A DNA stretch of 64,000 nt from Caenibius tardaugens NBRC 16725 (lineage in GTDB: Bacteria; Pseudomonadota; Alphaproteobacteria; Sphingomonadales; Sphingomonadaceae). A model generated the notes under the pieces. The model did not search any database, was not told the origin of the DNA, and worked only from the letters and a program-made list of their open reading frames with translations. This document shows, piece after piece, positions 19,167-27,984 of the stretch. Each line of letters starts with the position of its first letter. Within the stretch, counting starts at the first letter, position 1. The DNA lies in contig NZ_CP034179.1 in NCBI RefSeq assembly GCF_003860345.1, positions 2,340,001 through 2,404,000 on the forward strand, in the 5' to 3' direction. The translations under genes were made by a program, and so were the position numbers.

Positions 19167-19232
19167 CTCAGTCGGTAGAGCAACTGACTTTTAATCAGTA
19201 GGTCGCTGGTTCGAACCCAGCAGGGCTCACCA
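19157..19232 (+). tRNA. tRNA-Lys (anticodon TTT)
   Basis: 76 bases including encoded CCA. Acceptor GGGCCCT pairs with AGGGCTC (one G-U pair); D arm contains AGCTCAGTCGGTAGAGC; anticodon arm CTGAC-TTTTAAT-subsequent GTCAG-like stem places TTT at positions 34-36; T arm CTGGTTCGAACCCAG is standard. The 5' ten bases double as the end of folK. Confidence 0.97.
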
Positions 19233-19326
19233 CATTTTCCAAATAATACAGGATTTCCCCGGTCGTTTTTTTGCGGCAGGCGGGATCGCACCTTCGGGCG
19301 TGAACCGGGTGAATCGCGCAAGGCGA

Positions 19327-20199
19327 TCATGACAGGCCGTTGCGGCCGCAATTTTCACGATAGGCGCTGGGCGTGATGCCGGTATGGCGGCGGAAGGCCA
19401 TGGAAAACACGCCCTGGCTCGCAAAGCCGAGATCGAACGCGATCACTTTCATCGGCAGGGCGGTTTCGGCCAGCAGGTGCCTGGCCTTGTCCATGCGCCG
19501 TTCTTCAACCCAGTGGCGGACCGTGCGACCGGTTGTTTCCCGGAACAGGGTGGTGAAACGGCGCGGGCCGATCCCGCATTGGCGCGCCATATCCGAAATC
19601 GACGGGGCGCGGCCGGGTATCTCTTCGATGTAGCTTTCCAGCCGGCGCAGTTGCGCCACGCTCAATTTTCCGCGCGGTGCGGTGTCGGTGGGGCTTGGCC
19701 CGCCGAGCAAGCGCGACAGTTCCGCCAGCGCGGTCAGGCAGACGCCTTCGACCATGGTATCGGTGGCGAATCCCGGTGATTGCAGTTCATGGGCGAGGCG
19801 ACGCAGCAACAGATCGAGCGCGCCGCCCGCCCGTCCGCCAACGTTCAATGTCCGCAGCAACTGGTGGGTGCTCCACCCCCCGTCCGAGCGCGTGACCCGG
19901 TCGAACAGTGTCTGGTCGAACATGCAGCTCAACACCAGTGGCTGGCCGCCATCGCCCTGAAACCGGCAATCGACACTGGCTGGGGTGAACACGATATTGC
20001 CAAGATCGTGATAGGGCGAACCGAGATTTTCGTAGCGGCCGATCCGGCGTATGACCGGGGGAACGAACATCATGCTGAGGATAGGGCGATCCTCGTGGAC
20101 CATGAAATCGGTGGGTTTCGGCAGGTTGTAACGCCGGAACTGCACTTCGATGCCGGGCACGCGGCTGTGCAGGAGCACCGCCCATTCTGGCTGGATCAT
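19327..20199 (-). CDS. AraC-family transcriptional regulator
   Basis: 290 residues. The N-terminal part resembles the AraC-binding-like cupin sensor region. The C-terminal about 100 residues form the two-HTH AraC domain (SISDMARQCGIGPRRFTTLF and later FDLGFASQGVFSMAFRRHTG). ATG 20199 is taken; an in-frame start 24 codons upstream would add a basic leader unlike the family. It lies downstream of, and in the same direction as, the phytanoyl-CoA dioxygenase and TonB receptor genes, and may control them. The ligand is unknown. Confidence 0.88.
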   Translation of the reverse strand: MIQPEWAVLLHSRVPGIEVQFRRYNLPKPTDFMVHEDRPILSMMFVPPVIRRIGRYENLGSPYHDLGNIVFTPASVDCRFQGDGGQPLVLSCMFDQTLFDRVTRSDGGWSTHQLLRTLNVGGRAGGALDLLLRRLAHELQSPGFATDTMVEGVCLTALAELSRLLGGPSPTDTAPRGKLSVAQLRRLESYIEEIPGRAPSISDMARQCGIGPRRFTTLFRETTGRTVRHWVEERRMDKARHLLAETALPMKVIAFDLGFASQGVFSMAFRRHTGITPSAYRENCGRNGLS

Positions 20200-20342
20200 A
20201 AGCCCTGTCGCTCCTCTCCCCCGCGGCCGGATCGCCCTGTCCGTTTGCCGGTCAGGCATCGCGGCCTTCATGGCGCCACGATGCCCGGCGGCAGTTTATG
20301 CGCGTATCGCTTGCCTCGCAATGCCTACCATTCTTGCGCGAA

Positions 20343-21209
20343 TCATGAAGGGCTCTCTGCCCGCCAGACGACCGGGCAATCATCGTGATCGAGGATCGAT
20401 CCCGGTTCGATCCGTTCGTGATGGGGTTTGCGCGGCGCGCCCCGGCGCAGCTTGTATCGCGCGTCATCGCCGCAATAACGCACCGACATGGCGCGCCGGC
20501 GTGCAGATAGCGAATGATTGCCGTCGGCTCCGTGCAAGGTTAGCGCATGATGCACCGTAATGTCCCCCGGTTCGGTATCGAAACAGAGGATTTCGGCATT
20601 GCGCCGGTCGGTGTGAAAATCGGGTGCGTCGTCCCCATCGGTATCGGGCATGGATTGCGTGGATACGAAGTAGTTCGGACGGTAGAGTTTGCGCCACAGA
20701 TGGCTGCCTTTGACGAATTGCAGCGCCCCGGTTTCCGGCCGCACCGGATCGAGCGGTATCCACGTCGTGCACAACTGGTCGCCTTCCACGTGGAAGTAGG
20801 ATAGATCCTGGTGGAAGGCGGTCTTGTCGGTCGCGCCCGGTTCCTTCACCAGCATGCTGTCTTCATACAGGTTGATCTTGGTGGCGCGCAGCAGGCGCCC
20901 GGCAATGGCGGGCAGGGGGGATTCGCAGGCGAACCGGCGGCAAATGTCATCCTTCTGCCAGTGATCGGTGCCGCCGTAGAAATGGCCTTTGGGTTTGCTG
21001 CGGGGCTTGCCCGGGTCCACCGTTTCCTCGCCAAATGCGGTCAGGCTGAAGGCGCGTTCCGAATGGAGATAGTGCTCCACCGCATCGGCCAGCATGGCCA
21101 GCCACCCTGCGGGCATGATCGCGCGCAGACACACCACCCCATCGCGCCAGAACGTCTTCACTTCTTCGTCGGTCACATCGCGAAGCGGTGTCAGATCACC
21201 ATAGGTCAT
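20343..21209 (-). CDS. Phytanoyl-CoA dioxygenase family protein (Fe(II)/2-oxoglutarate enzyme)
   Basis: 288 residues with the double-stranded beta-helix of the PhyH family. The iron-binding HxD is in AFHQDLSYF, the distal His is in TVHHALTLHGADGN, and an Arg that should hold 2-oxoglutarate follows in the RRRAMSVRY segment. Its ATG is immediately after the TonB receptor stop, so they are almost surely co-transcribed. This suggests the enzyme modifies something the receptor imports. The substrate cannot be named; the family acts on small hydrophobic or amino-acid-derived molecules. Confidence 0.87.
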   Translation of the reverse strand: MTYGDLTPLRDVTDEEVKTFWRDGVVCLRAIMPAGWLAMLADAVEHYLHSERAFSLTAFGEETVDPGKPRSKPKGHFYGGTDHWQKDDICRRFACESPLPAIAGRLLRATKINLYEDSMLVKEPGATDKTAFHQDLSYFHVEGDQLCTTWIPLDPVRPETGALQFVKGSHLWRKLYRPNYFVSTQSMPDTDGDDAPDFHTDRRNAEILCFDTEPGDITVHHALTLHGADGNHSLSARRRAMSVRYCGDDARYKLRRGAPRKPHHERIEPGSILDHDDCPVVWRAESPS

Positions 21210-23525
21210 TCAAAAGTCCACTTTCAGTTCAACGCCCCAACGCCGGGGCATGCCATAGGTTACGCCGGCAAAGCCAAGACTGCCGAAATCGATGCCCGAA
21301 GTGCGCAACTGGTCGTTCAGCAGGTTTTCGCCAAAGACCGAGGCTTCCAGTTTCGCGCCGCCCAGCGCGATGTCGCTCAACGATAACCGGGCGCTGAGCA
21401 GGTTCTGCCCCGGATCGCGGATCGCCTCGTTCAGCGGATTGGCGTTGGGCAGGGTCAGCGCGAAGAAATGGCGCTTGCTGCTGTAGCTGTAATCGCCCCG
21501 CAGCACGAGTTTCCCGAAGTCGAGCGGCACGGTGTAATCTCCGCCAAGATGGATCGACCAGTTGGGAACATAGGGGAAATAACCCTGATCCGCGTAATTT
21601 TTGAGAGTCAGCGGATCGGCCGCATCGGGATAGGGGAACTGTTTGTAGCGCGGCTTCACATAGCCCAGGCTGGCATCCAGCCCCAGCGCGGACACCGGGC
21701 GTGCGATCACTTCGAGTTCGAACCCGGTATATTCGGCAGAGGCATTGCGGGTCGAACCGCTGAATACCCCGGCGAACTGGGCCACCTGCAGGTTCTTGTA
21801 CACCGTGTGGAAGGCGGCGCCATTGATGCGCAACCGCCGGTCGAACAGGTCGGATTTGAACCCGGCTTCATAACTCGTCGCCTTTTCCGGGCGATAGGCG
21901 AAGGGGTCGGTGGGCGTGGTTGCGCGGCCGTTGAAACCGCCGGAGCGATACCCCGTGCCAACGCGGGCATAAGTCATGAATTCGGGGGAGAAGCGGTACT
22001 TGATCGTGCCGTTGAAGGAGAAGTTGTCGAACTTCGATTTGCCCACACGTTCGAGCGCCGCGCCGCCGATGGACACGGGATTATCCTGATGGATACGCCG
22101 CCGGTCCACCGTGTAGCGGGCCCCTAATGTCAGTTCGAGCGGATCGCTGGCCTGATAGCTGACCTGCCCGAATACCGCCCAGGATTTGCTGACCCCGTCA
22201 TAATAGGTTTCCGGCGAGAGGTTCAGCCCGGCGGGGCCCGGCAGCGGGAACGTCAGGTAGCTGATGTTGTGTTCCGCGACCTTTTCGCGGAAGTAATAGA
22301 GCCCCGCGACGTAGCTCCAGCGGTCGCTCTTGCCGAGAATCTGGAATTCCTGCGAGAACTGCGACTGGCGCTGGCGGTTGTCGGAATAGAAGGTGTGCAC
22401 CGGTTCGACACCCAGCGGGGCATAAGTCACCGGATCGAGTACGAAGCCGAGCATGCCGGGCGTGGTGTAGCTGTTGGGCTGGAATCCGGTCCATTTGCGC
22501 CATGATGTGATCGATTTGAGTGAAATTTCGGGTGAAGCGACATATTCCAGCGTCAGCGCATGGCCCTGCGTTTCGTTGCGCATGCGCAGCCCGGTGTAGC
22601 GCAGCGGCAGGGTGGACAGGCGCTTGTTCCCGGTCACGATCGCGCTGCCGCCAAAGAAGGGCGAGGCCCCGAAAAATGCAGCAGCGGTGTCGGACAGGGC
22701 AACGACCTGGAAGCCGGGCTGTTGCCCGCGCATCAGGCTGTAATCGAAGGCATAATCGATAGTCAGCGGGCCATAGGACCCGTTAACGCGCAACCACGCG
22801 GAATCTCCGCGCAGCGATCCCGGATCGTTGCGCGAAGGGGCGAAGGGATTGTCGACATAGCCGTTGCGTTGCTGGCGCATATAGGCGCCCTTGATCGCGA
22901 TCCCGGTTCCGCCGATCCGCCCGGTATCCAGCATGACCCGCGCTTTCAGTTCCTCGAACCGGCCGTAACTGATCCGGGCCGATCCGCCCGGTTCCTCGGC
23001 AGGGGCGCGGCTTACGATGCTGATCGCCCCGCCCGTCGTGTTCCGGCCGAACAGGCTGCCCTGCGGCCCGCGCAGCACTTCCACCCGTTCGATATCGATC
23101 AGGCTGATATTGCTGGCGGCATTGCGCCCCATATAGACCCCGTCGATATAGATCCCGACGGGGGAATCGAGCGTTAGCAGCGGGTCCTGATTGCCGATCC
23201 CACGGATAAACGGGGCCAGCGCGGTAAGGCTGCCCGGCGTGACGGACAGGACGACATTGGGGGTGACCTGCGCGATCTTGTCGATCTGGCTGGCATTCAG
23301 CCGGTCCAGCGTGGCGGAAGACAGCGCCGATATGGACAGCGGCGTATCCTGCATGGTTTCACGCTGGCGTCGCGCGGTGACGACGATATCCTCGATACCG
23401 GTTGCCGTCGGCGCGGTGTCGCGCGGTTGTTCCTGTGCCCGTTCCTGTTGCTGTGCCTGTGCCGCGCCGCTGAAAAGCAGCGAAGCGACGCCACACAGCA
23501 GTGCGGCCCGTTTGTATCTGACCAT
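21210..23525 (-). CDS. TonB-dependent outer-membrane receptor
   Basis: 771 residues. Signal peptide of about 24 residues ending near AQA. A TonB-box-like EDIVVTARR precedes the plug domain (to about 160, with LRGPQGSLFGRNTTGGAIS), followed by a 22-strand-type barrel that ends in Phe (VELKVDF). Such FecA/CirA-like receptors with the IVVTARR box are abundant in sphingomonads and import iron chelates, glycans or aromatic/lipid compounds. It heads the receptor-PhyH pair; AraC regulator downstream. The substrate is not indicated by the barrel sequence. Confidence 0.95.
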   Translation of the reverse strand: MVRYKRAALLCGVASLLFSGAAQAQQQERAQEQPRDTAPTATGIEDIVVTARRQRETMQDTPLSISALSSATLDRLNASQIDKIAQVTPNVVLSVTPGSLTALAPFIRGIGNQDPLLTLDSPVGIYIDGVYMGRNAASNISLIDIERVEVLRGPQGSLFGRNTTGGAISIVSRAPAEEPGGSARISYGRFEELKARVMLDTGRIGGTGIAIKGAYMRQQRNGYVDNPFAPSRNDPGSLRGDSAWLRVNGSYGPLTIDYAFDYSLMRGQQPGFQVVALSDTAAAFFGASPFFGGSAIVTGNKRLSTLPLRYTGLRMRNETQGHALTLEYVASPEISLKSITSWRKWTGFQPNSYTTPGMLGFVLDPVTYAPLGVEPVHTFYSDNRQRQSQFSQEFQILGKSDRWSYVAGLYYFREKVAEHNISYLTFPLPGPAGLNLSPETYYDGVSKSWAVFGQVSYQASDPLELTLGARYTVDRRRIHQDNPVSIGGAALERVGKSKFDNFSFNGTIKYRFSPEFMTYARVGTGYRSGGFNGRATTPTDPFAYRPEKATSYEAGFKSDLFDRRLRINGAAFHTVYKNLQVAQFAGVFSGSTRNASAEYTGFELEVIARPVSALGLDASLGYVKPRYKQFPYPDAADPLTLKNYADQGYFPYVPNWSIHLGGDYTVPLDFGKLVLRGDYSYSSKRHFFALTLPNANPLNEAIRDPGQNLLSARLSLSDIALGGAKLEASVFGENLLNDQLRTSGIDFGSLGFAGVTYGMPRRWGVELKVDF

Positions 23526-23679
23526 AGCCCTCTCCCCGGGATGTATGCTTTGCCCGTACTATGCCGCGTCATCCGTGGGACGGGGCCGATTTCGTTTCGT
23601 TTTCCCGGCAATCCTTTCATTGAACCGCACGTTTTTCCGGCAATTGCGGGTGTTTGGATGGATTGCGCGGCGCACTTAT

Positions 23680-23719
23680 TGCCAAATGGCATATAATATC
23701 CTATATCCTGCCAATAGGA
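23680..23719 (+). promoter_or_regulatory. Promoter/operator region of the Xre-RES toxin-antitoxin operon
   Basis: A perfect palindrome TGCCAAATGGCA (23680-23691) abuts a perfect TATAAT (23692-23697). A second inverted repeat TCCTAT...ATAGGA (23699-23719) contains another TGCCAA half-site and the TAGGAG ribosome binding site of the antitoxin gene, which starts at 23727. The layout fits autoregulation by the antitoxin, as is usual for these pairs, but binding is inferred. Confidence 0.55.
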
Positions 23720-23726
23720 GACGCCT

Positions 23727-24137
23727 ATGTTGCAGGAAATCCCCCGGACCGGCGCGGAACCGCACAACCCGCAGATCACCCCTGCGGAAGCGCAGGCTGC
23801 CGCGCGTGCAGTGATCAACCTGTTCGCGCGTTGGGATCTGACCGATGATGAAGCCTGCCAGATTCTCGGGGGGCTGTCGGCCCGCACATATGCCCGGTGG
23901 AAGAAGGGGGATATTGGCCGGATCGATCGCGATCTCGCCACGCGGCTTTCGCTGCTTCTCGGTATGCACAAGGCGTTGCGCTATCTCTATCGCGATGCGG
24001 ATCAGGCCTATGCCTGGGTGAAGAAGCCGAATACCGCGTTTTTCGGGCGGCGTGCACTGGATGTCATGCTGGATGGTTCGATCTTCGCAGTGCAGCGCGT
24101 CCGTGCCTATCTCGATGCGGAGCGTGGCGGCTGGTGA
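23727..24137 (+). CDS. MbcA/ParS/Xre-family antitoxin (DUF2384)
   Basis: 136 residues. An N-terminal Xre-like helical region (about 20-70; AARAVINLFARWDLTDDEACQILGG, SARTYARWKKG) is followed by the C-terminal DUF2384 toxin-binding domain with AYAWVKKPNTAFFGRRALDVML, whose W-x-x-x-PN-x-x-F-G-G/R-x-P-x-x-x-L pattern is typical. It neutralises the RES toxin encoded next and probably represses the shared promoter. Its stop overlaps the toxin start (GTGA). Confidence 0.93.
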   Translation: MLQEIPRTGAEPHNPQITPAEAQAAARAVINLFARWDLTDDEACQILGGLSARTYARWKKGDIGRIDRDLATRLSLLLGMHKALRYLYRDADQAYAWVKKPNTAFFGRRALDVMLDGSIFAVQRVRAYLDAERGGW

Positions 24138-24838
24138 GCGGGCATGGCGTGGCGTTGCCGGATATCCATGTGCGCTGGGATCGCGCCTGTCGCCTGATCC
24201 GTTCGATCCATCCGCCGATCGATCTGTTCGAGGATATTGCCGACCCGCGTGACTGGGAAGCATTGGCCTCGGTCGAAAGCAAGACCAACCCGCGGCTTGT
24301 CGAAAGCATGGGCCAGATCGATCTGGTGCCGGTGGAACGGCGTGTGGCCGGCCCCGGCGCAAGCCTGGTCATGGCCCCTTTCGTGCATGTCAGCCCGGAT
24401 CGGCCGGGCCGCTTCACCACCGGGCATTACGGGGTCTACAGCGCAGGCAACAGCGAGGAGGTCGCACTGCGCGAAGTCGCCTGGCATCAGGCGCGGTTGA
24501 TGCGCAGCACCGGCGAAAAGGCGGGATGGCATTCGCAATTCCGCATGCTGATAGGGCAGGTAGACCATCTGTTCGTGGATTTGCGCGGGCGCCCCGAATA
24601 CCATAGCCCCGATGACTGGAGTGTGCCGCAGGCCATGGCCGGCACCTTGCGCGCGGCAGGGGCGGACGGGGTGCATCATCAGTCGGTACGCTGCCCCGAT
24701 GGCCTGTGTATCGGCGCGTTCTGGCCGGATGTGGTGGGCCTGCCCCAGCAGGCCGACCATTACGAACTGCATTGGGACGGGGTGCGTGTTGACCGCGTGC
24801 TGAACCGGCGGACCAAAGGCGAATTTGCATTGGTGTAA
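24134..24838 (+). CDS. RES-domain toxin
   Basis: 234 residues from a GTG that overlaps the antitoxin stop. The RES domain has RFTTGHYGVYSAGNSEEVALREVAWHQ, giving the conserved Arg, Tyr and Glu of the family, and a later Ser in YHSPDDW / HQSVRCPDG. RES toxins bind and degrade NAD+, stopping growth when the antitoxin is lost. Identification rests on domain and partner; the activity of this copy is untested. It is separated by about 80 bases from the next gene. Confidence 0.92.
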   Translation: MSGHGVALPDIHVRWDRACRLIRSIHPPIDLFEDIADPRDWEALASVESKTNPRLVESMGQIDLVPVERRVAGPGASLVMAPFVHVSPDRPGRFTTGHYGVYSAGNSEEVALREVAWHQARLMRSTGEKAGWHSQFRMLIGQVDHLFVDLRGRPEYHSPDDWSVPQAMAGTLRAAGADGVHHQSVRCPDGLCIGAFWPDVVGLPQQADHYELHWDGVRVDRVLNRRTKGEFALV

Positions 24839-24920
24839 TCACACCATCCGAACGGATGAAGTCCGAGTTCCCGTCTGCTGGCATAATCGCGATGCAGGAA
24901 TTGAGATTGGGAGAGTGTTT

Positions 24921-25823
24921 GTGACCCTTCAAACCAGACCTCTGGGCAGCATCGGCATGGAAGTGATCGGGCTGGACCCTGGCCAGCCGATCGATACGGC
25001 AACGGCGGCGGAATTGCAGGCCCTGTGGTATCAGGCCGGGGTGCTGCTGTTTCGTGGTATGGGCACATCGGCGGAAGCCTTGCTCGATCTCAGCCGTTGT
25101 TTCGGTGAACTGGAACCGCATCCGATCGAACAGATTCGCATGCCCGACTATCCCGAATTGATCGAACTGACCAATCGCGATGGACCGAAGGGCCCGGTCT
25201 ATGCCTATGATGGCGTGCCGACTTATGGCCGGATTCCCTGGCACACCGATCTCGCGTTTCAGCCCGTGCCCAATGCCGGGGCGCTGCTCAATATGGTGCA
25301 CCGCGCGGAACAGGGCGGGATGACCGCATGGCTGGATACGACCAGCGCTTATGAAAGCCTGAGCGATGACCTGAAGCAGCGACTGGACGGGCTGGAGGCA
25401 CGGTTCGAATTCTGCGCCGATCTCGGCAGAATGCGCTTTCGCAATCCGGGTGGTACGCGGGTCGGCACCTCCGCCGCGAAATTCCCGGATTACCCCGCGC
25501 TTGCCCGCCCCATTGTCGCCCGCCATCCGCAGACGGGCAATGTGGTGATGAATGTGTGTCCGCTGAACATTCAGGGCATTGTCGGGATGGATCAGGCGCA
25601 AGGCGATGCCCTGATCAACGAACTGATCGATGCCGTGGTCCAGCCGCAATTCATTTACGAACATGATTGGGGCACCAACGACATCGTGCTGTGGGATAAC
25701 TACCGCATGATGCATGCCGCCGCCGGGCATCCGCTGGATGTTCTGCGCATTGCACGCCGTTCGACCCTGCGCGGGAACGCCGTGATGGGGCGTGTGCTGG
25801 AAACCGCCGAGATCGCGGCATGA
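24921..25823 (+). CDS. TauD/TfdA-family Fe(II)/2-oxoglutarate dioxygenase
   Basis: 300 residues from GTG 24921, with GGGAG 7 bases upstream (GTG 24915 is the alternative). The iron ligands are HxD in IPWHTDLAF and the distal His in DNYRMMHAAAGH; ARRSTLRGN supplies the 2-oxoglutarate-binding Arg. The family hydroxylates taurine, 2,4-D, carnitine precursors and similar compounds. Its stop overlaps the amidohydrolase start by ATGA, so the two are coupled and probably act on one pathway. The substrate is unknown. Confidence 0.9.
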   Translation: MTLQTRPLGSIGMEVIGLDPGQPIDTATAAELQALWYQAGVLLFRGMGTSAEALLDLSRCFGELEPHPIEQIRMPDYPELIELTNRDGPKGPVYAYDGVPTYGRIPWHTDLAFQPVPNAGALLNMVHRAEQGGMTAWLDTTSAYESLSDDLKQRLDGLEARFEFCADLGRMRFRNPGGTRVGTSAAKFPDYPALARPIVARHPQTGNVVMNVCPLNIQGIVGMDQAQGDALINELIDAVVQPQFIYEHDWGTNDIVLWDNYRMMHAAAGHPLDVLRIARRSTLRGNAVMGRVLETAEIAA

Positions 25824-27526
25824 GCGCGTATGATCTGGTGATCCGTGGCGGCCTGATCGTCGATGGATCGGGCGGGGAACCGTTCCTTGGCGATGTCGCC
25901 GTACGTGAAGGCCGGATTGCCGCAGTGGGGCAAGGGCTGGACAAGGGCGCGCAGGAAATCGACGCCACGGGCAAAGTGGTGACCCCGGGCTTTGTCGATG
26001 TGCATACCCATTACGATGGTCATGTGACGTGGGAACAGCGGCTGAAACCGTCGTCGTTCCACGGCATCACCACGGCGGTCATTGGTAATTGCGGGGTGGG
26101 TTTCGCACCCTGCCGTCCGGGTGAACGCGACACCCTGATCCGCCTGATGGAAGGGGTTGAGGATATCCCGTTCCCGGTGCTGGCTACAGGCCTGCCGTGG
26201 ACCTGGGAAACCTATCCCGAATATCTCGATTTCCTGGCTTCGCGCACGTTCGACATGGACGTGGCCTGCTATGTCCCCCATGCGGCCTTGCGCGTTTATG
26301 TGATGGGCGAACGCGGGGCCAACCGTGAACAGGCCACGGCGGAGGATATCGCCGAAATGCGGGCCCTGTTTGGCGAAGCGCTGGACAAGGGCGCGATTGG
26401 CATCGGCACCTCGCGCACGCTGTTCCACCGTTCGAGCGACGGCAAACCGATCCCCACGCTGGAAGCTGGCGAGGCCGAACTGCTCGGCTTTGCGGATGAA
26501 ATGCGGCAGCGTGGCAAAGGTGTGTTCCAGATCGTGGAAGACATGCAATTGCCCGAAACCACGCTGCACAATGTCATCAGCATTGCGGAACGATCGCAGC
26601 GCCCGGTGACCTTCACCATCGGCACACCCAACGATGGCCCGCAGGTGTGGCGCCGTCATCTGGGCGATCTGGAAGCCGCCAACGATCGTGGTCTGACCGT
26701 GCGTGGGCAGGTGCTGCCGCGCGGTGTGGGGATGATGCTGGGCCACCAGTTGACCCTGAACCCGTTCTATTCGACCCCGACCTATACCGCGCTTGCCCCG
26801 TTGCCCCTGCCCGAACGGCTGGTGGAACTGCGAAAGCCCGCCGTGAAAGCGACGATCCTGTCGGAATCGCTCGATCCCGATGCGGCATCGATGCTGGGCC
26901 GCATGGTCCGCCAGTTCGGCACCATGTTCGAACTGGGCAATCCGCCCAATTACGAACAGCCGCCTGAAAACAGCATTGCCGCACGCGCTGCGCACGAAGG
27001 GCGCTCACCGGAAGATCTGGCCTACGATCTGCTGTTGCAGCCCGATGCCATGCTCTATCTTGCCATGGCGAACTTCACCGACGGGAATCTCGATTCCGTT
27101 GGCGAACTGATGCGCCACCGCGATGTCGTGCCCGGGCTGGGTGATGGCGGGGCGCATTGCGGGACGATCTGCGACGGCAGCTATTCGACCTATATGTTGA
27201 TGCACTGGGTGCGCGACCGGGGCGATGGGCGCGTATCGCTGGCCGATGCGGTGCGCTGGCTTTCGCATGATACGGCAACCCTGATGGGGCTGGATGACCG
27301 TGGGCTGATCGCACCGGGTCTGCGCGCCGATATCAATGTGATCGATCTGGATGCGCTCTATCTCCATGCCCCCGAGGTGACCCATGATTTGCCGGGGGGC
27401 ATGCCCCGACTGGTGCAGCGGGCGGAAGGCTATGCGGCGACAATCGTGCACGGCACGCCGGTCTATCGCGATGGCCAGCCGACCGGCGATCTGCCCGGCC
27501 GACTGATCCGCGCGGGCGCGGCATAA
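25820..27526 (+). CDS. N-acyl-D-amino-acid deacylase-like amidohydrolase
   Basis: 568-residue metal-dependent hydrolase of the D-aminoacylase/dihydroorotase-like superfamily. N-terminal and C-terminal small beta domains surround a TIM barrel. VHTHYDGH (residues 61-68) holds the metal-binding His pair, [11 protein letters not shown] carries the cysteine/metal-bridging region typical of D-aminoacylases, and [13 protein letters not shown] carries the catalytic Asp region. Coupled to the dioxygenase before it. It may release an amine or amino acid from an acylated or cyclic substrate, but the substrate is not readable from sequence. Confidence 0.88.
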   Translation: MSAYDLVIRGGLIVDGSGGEPFLGDVAVREGRIAAVGQGLDKGAQEIDATGKVVTPGFVDVHTHYDGHVTWEQRLKPSSFHGITTAVIGNCGVGFAPCRPGERDTLIRLMEGVEDIPFPVLATGLPWTWETYPEYLDFLASRTFDMDVACYVPHAALRVYVMGERGANREQATAEDIAEMRALFGEALDKGAIGIGTSRTLFHRSSDGKPIPTLEAGEAELLGFADEMRQRGKGVFQIVEDMQLPETTLHNVISIAERSQRPVTFTIGTPNDGPQVWRRHLGDLEAANDRGLTVRGQVLPRGVGMMLGHQLTLNPFYSTPTYTALAPLPLPERLVELRKPAVKATILSESLDPDAASMLGRMVRQFGTMFELGNPPNYEQPPENSIAARAAHEGRSPEDLAYDLLLQPDAMLYLAMANFTDGNLDSVGELMRHRDVVPGLGDGGAHCGTICDGSYSTYMLMHWVRDRGDGRVSLADAVRWLSHDTATLMGLDDRGLIAPGLRADINVIDLDALYLHAPEVTHDLPGGMPRLVQRAEGYAATIVHGTPVYRDGQPTGDLPGRLIRAGAA

Positions 27527-27533
27527 CCTGGTG

Positions 27534-27563
27534 TGGTGGCAAGGCTTTGCGATCTTGCCACCA
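27534..27563 (+). terminator. Stem-loop after the amidohydrolase gene
   Basis: Perfect 10-bp stem TGGTGGCAAG / CTTGCCACCA with a 10-base loop begins 8 bases after the stop codon. No U run follows, so it is a terminator-like or 3'-end-protecting hairpin rather than a canonical intrinsic terminator. Confidence 0.5.
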
Positions 27564-27593
27564 TGCGTCAACGGTTCTATCTTCGCATTTGCG

Positions 27594-27760
27594 ACAGGTT
27601 CCCCACAAGGGATTGAATGGGAATTCGGGTGCAAAACCCGGGCTGCCCCTGCAACTGTAAGCGGATAGTCACAGGCCAAATGCCATTGGGATCGTCCAGA
27701 TTCTGAGAAGGCGGCCTGGATGGCAACGACCCGCGAGCCAGGAGACCTGCCTGCCGCAGT
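27594..27760 (+). ncRNA. Cobalamin (adenosylcobalamin) riboswitch
   Basis: Matches the conserved core of the B12 riboswitch: GAATGGGAATTCGGGTGCAA, then CCCGGGCTGCCCCTGCAACTGTAAGCGG, and the 3' B12-box-containing GAGCCAGGAGACCTGCC. It lies 5' of, and in the same direction as, DUF1636, cobC-like and cobQ, so cobalamin should turn that operon down. The aptamer end and the first long gene are about 220 bases apart; the expression platform probably lies in that leader. Confidence 0.93.
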
Positions 27761-27921
27761 CGTTCTTCGTCTGGACAGGGGGTTCCGGCCGAACGGGGGG
27801 TCCCCTGCGCAACGGCATCCATACCTCGCACGGCCCTGCCGTGAACGGACTGCCGGATTGTCGGTATGTTCGCCACGGCGCGGTTTGTGGGGTCTCGACC
27901 TTGCCTTGGGGGGAGCCGTTT
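27761..27921 (+). other. Leader between the B12 riboswitch and the cob operon
   Basis: No gene found here. A short inverted repeat GTTCCGGCCGAAC (about 27781-27793) is followed by a G-rich stretch and TCCCCT that could pair with the preceding AGGGGG, a possible expression-platform hairpin. There is no U run, so control of translation rather than termination is more likely. GGGGGGAG near the end sits in front of the 20-codon ORF. Confidence 0.35.
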
Positions 27922-27984
27922 ATGCCTGAATGCCATGTTGTACCTGCACCGTGCCGCGCAAAGCCGCTGGAGAGGCACCTGTGA
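27922..27984 (+). CDS. Possible 20-codon upstream ORF in the B12-controlled leader
   Basis: ATG at 27922 has a strong GGGGGAG ribosome binding site 7 bases upstream and encodes MPECHVVPAPCRAKPLERHL before a TGA that overlaps the GTG start of the DUF1636 gene (GTGA). The good RBS and the coupling overlap are the only support; the peptide resembles nothing I know. It could serve to deliver ribosomes to the DUF1636 start, making that start depend on leader structure. Confidence 0.35.
   Translation: MPECHVVPAPCRAKPLERHL

Noticed and set aside
19157-19330. tRNA-Lys as an integration site for a mobile island containing 19.3-27.5 kb
   Set aside because: No integrase and no repeat of the tRNA 3' end was found in the window, so an att site cannot be supported.
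27594-27980. A btuB-type receptor controlled by the B12 riboswitch
   Set aside because: No receptor sequence follows; the first coupled genes are the small ORF, DUF1636, the CobC-like gene and cobQ. The TonB receptor at 21.2 kb is on the other strand and far away.
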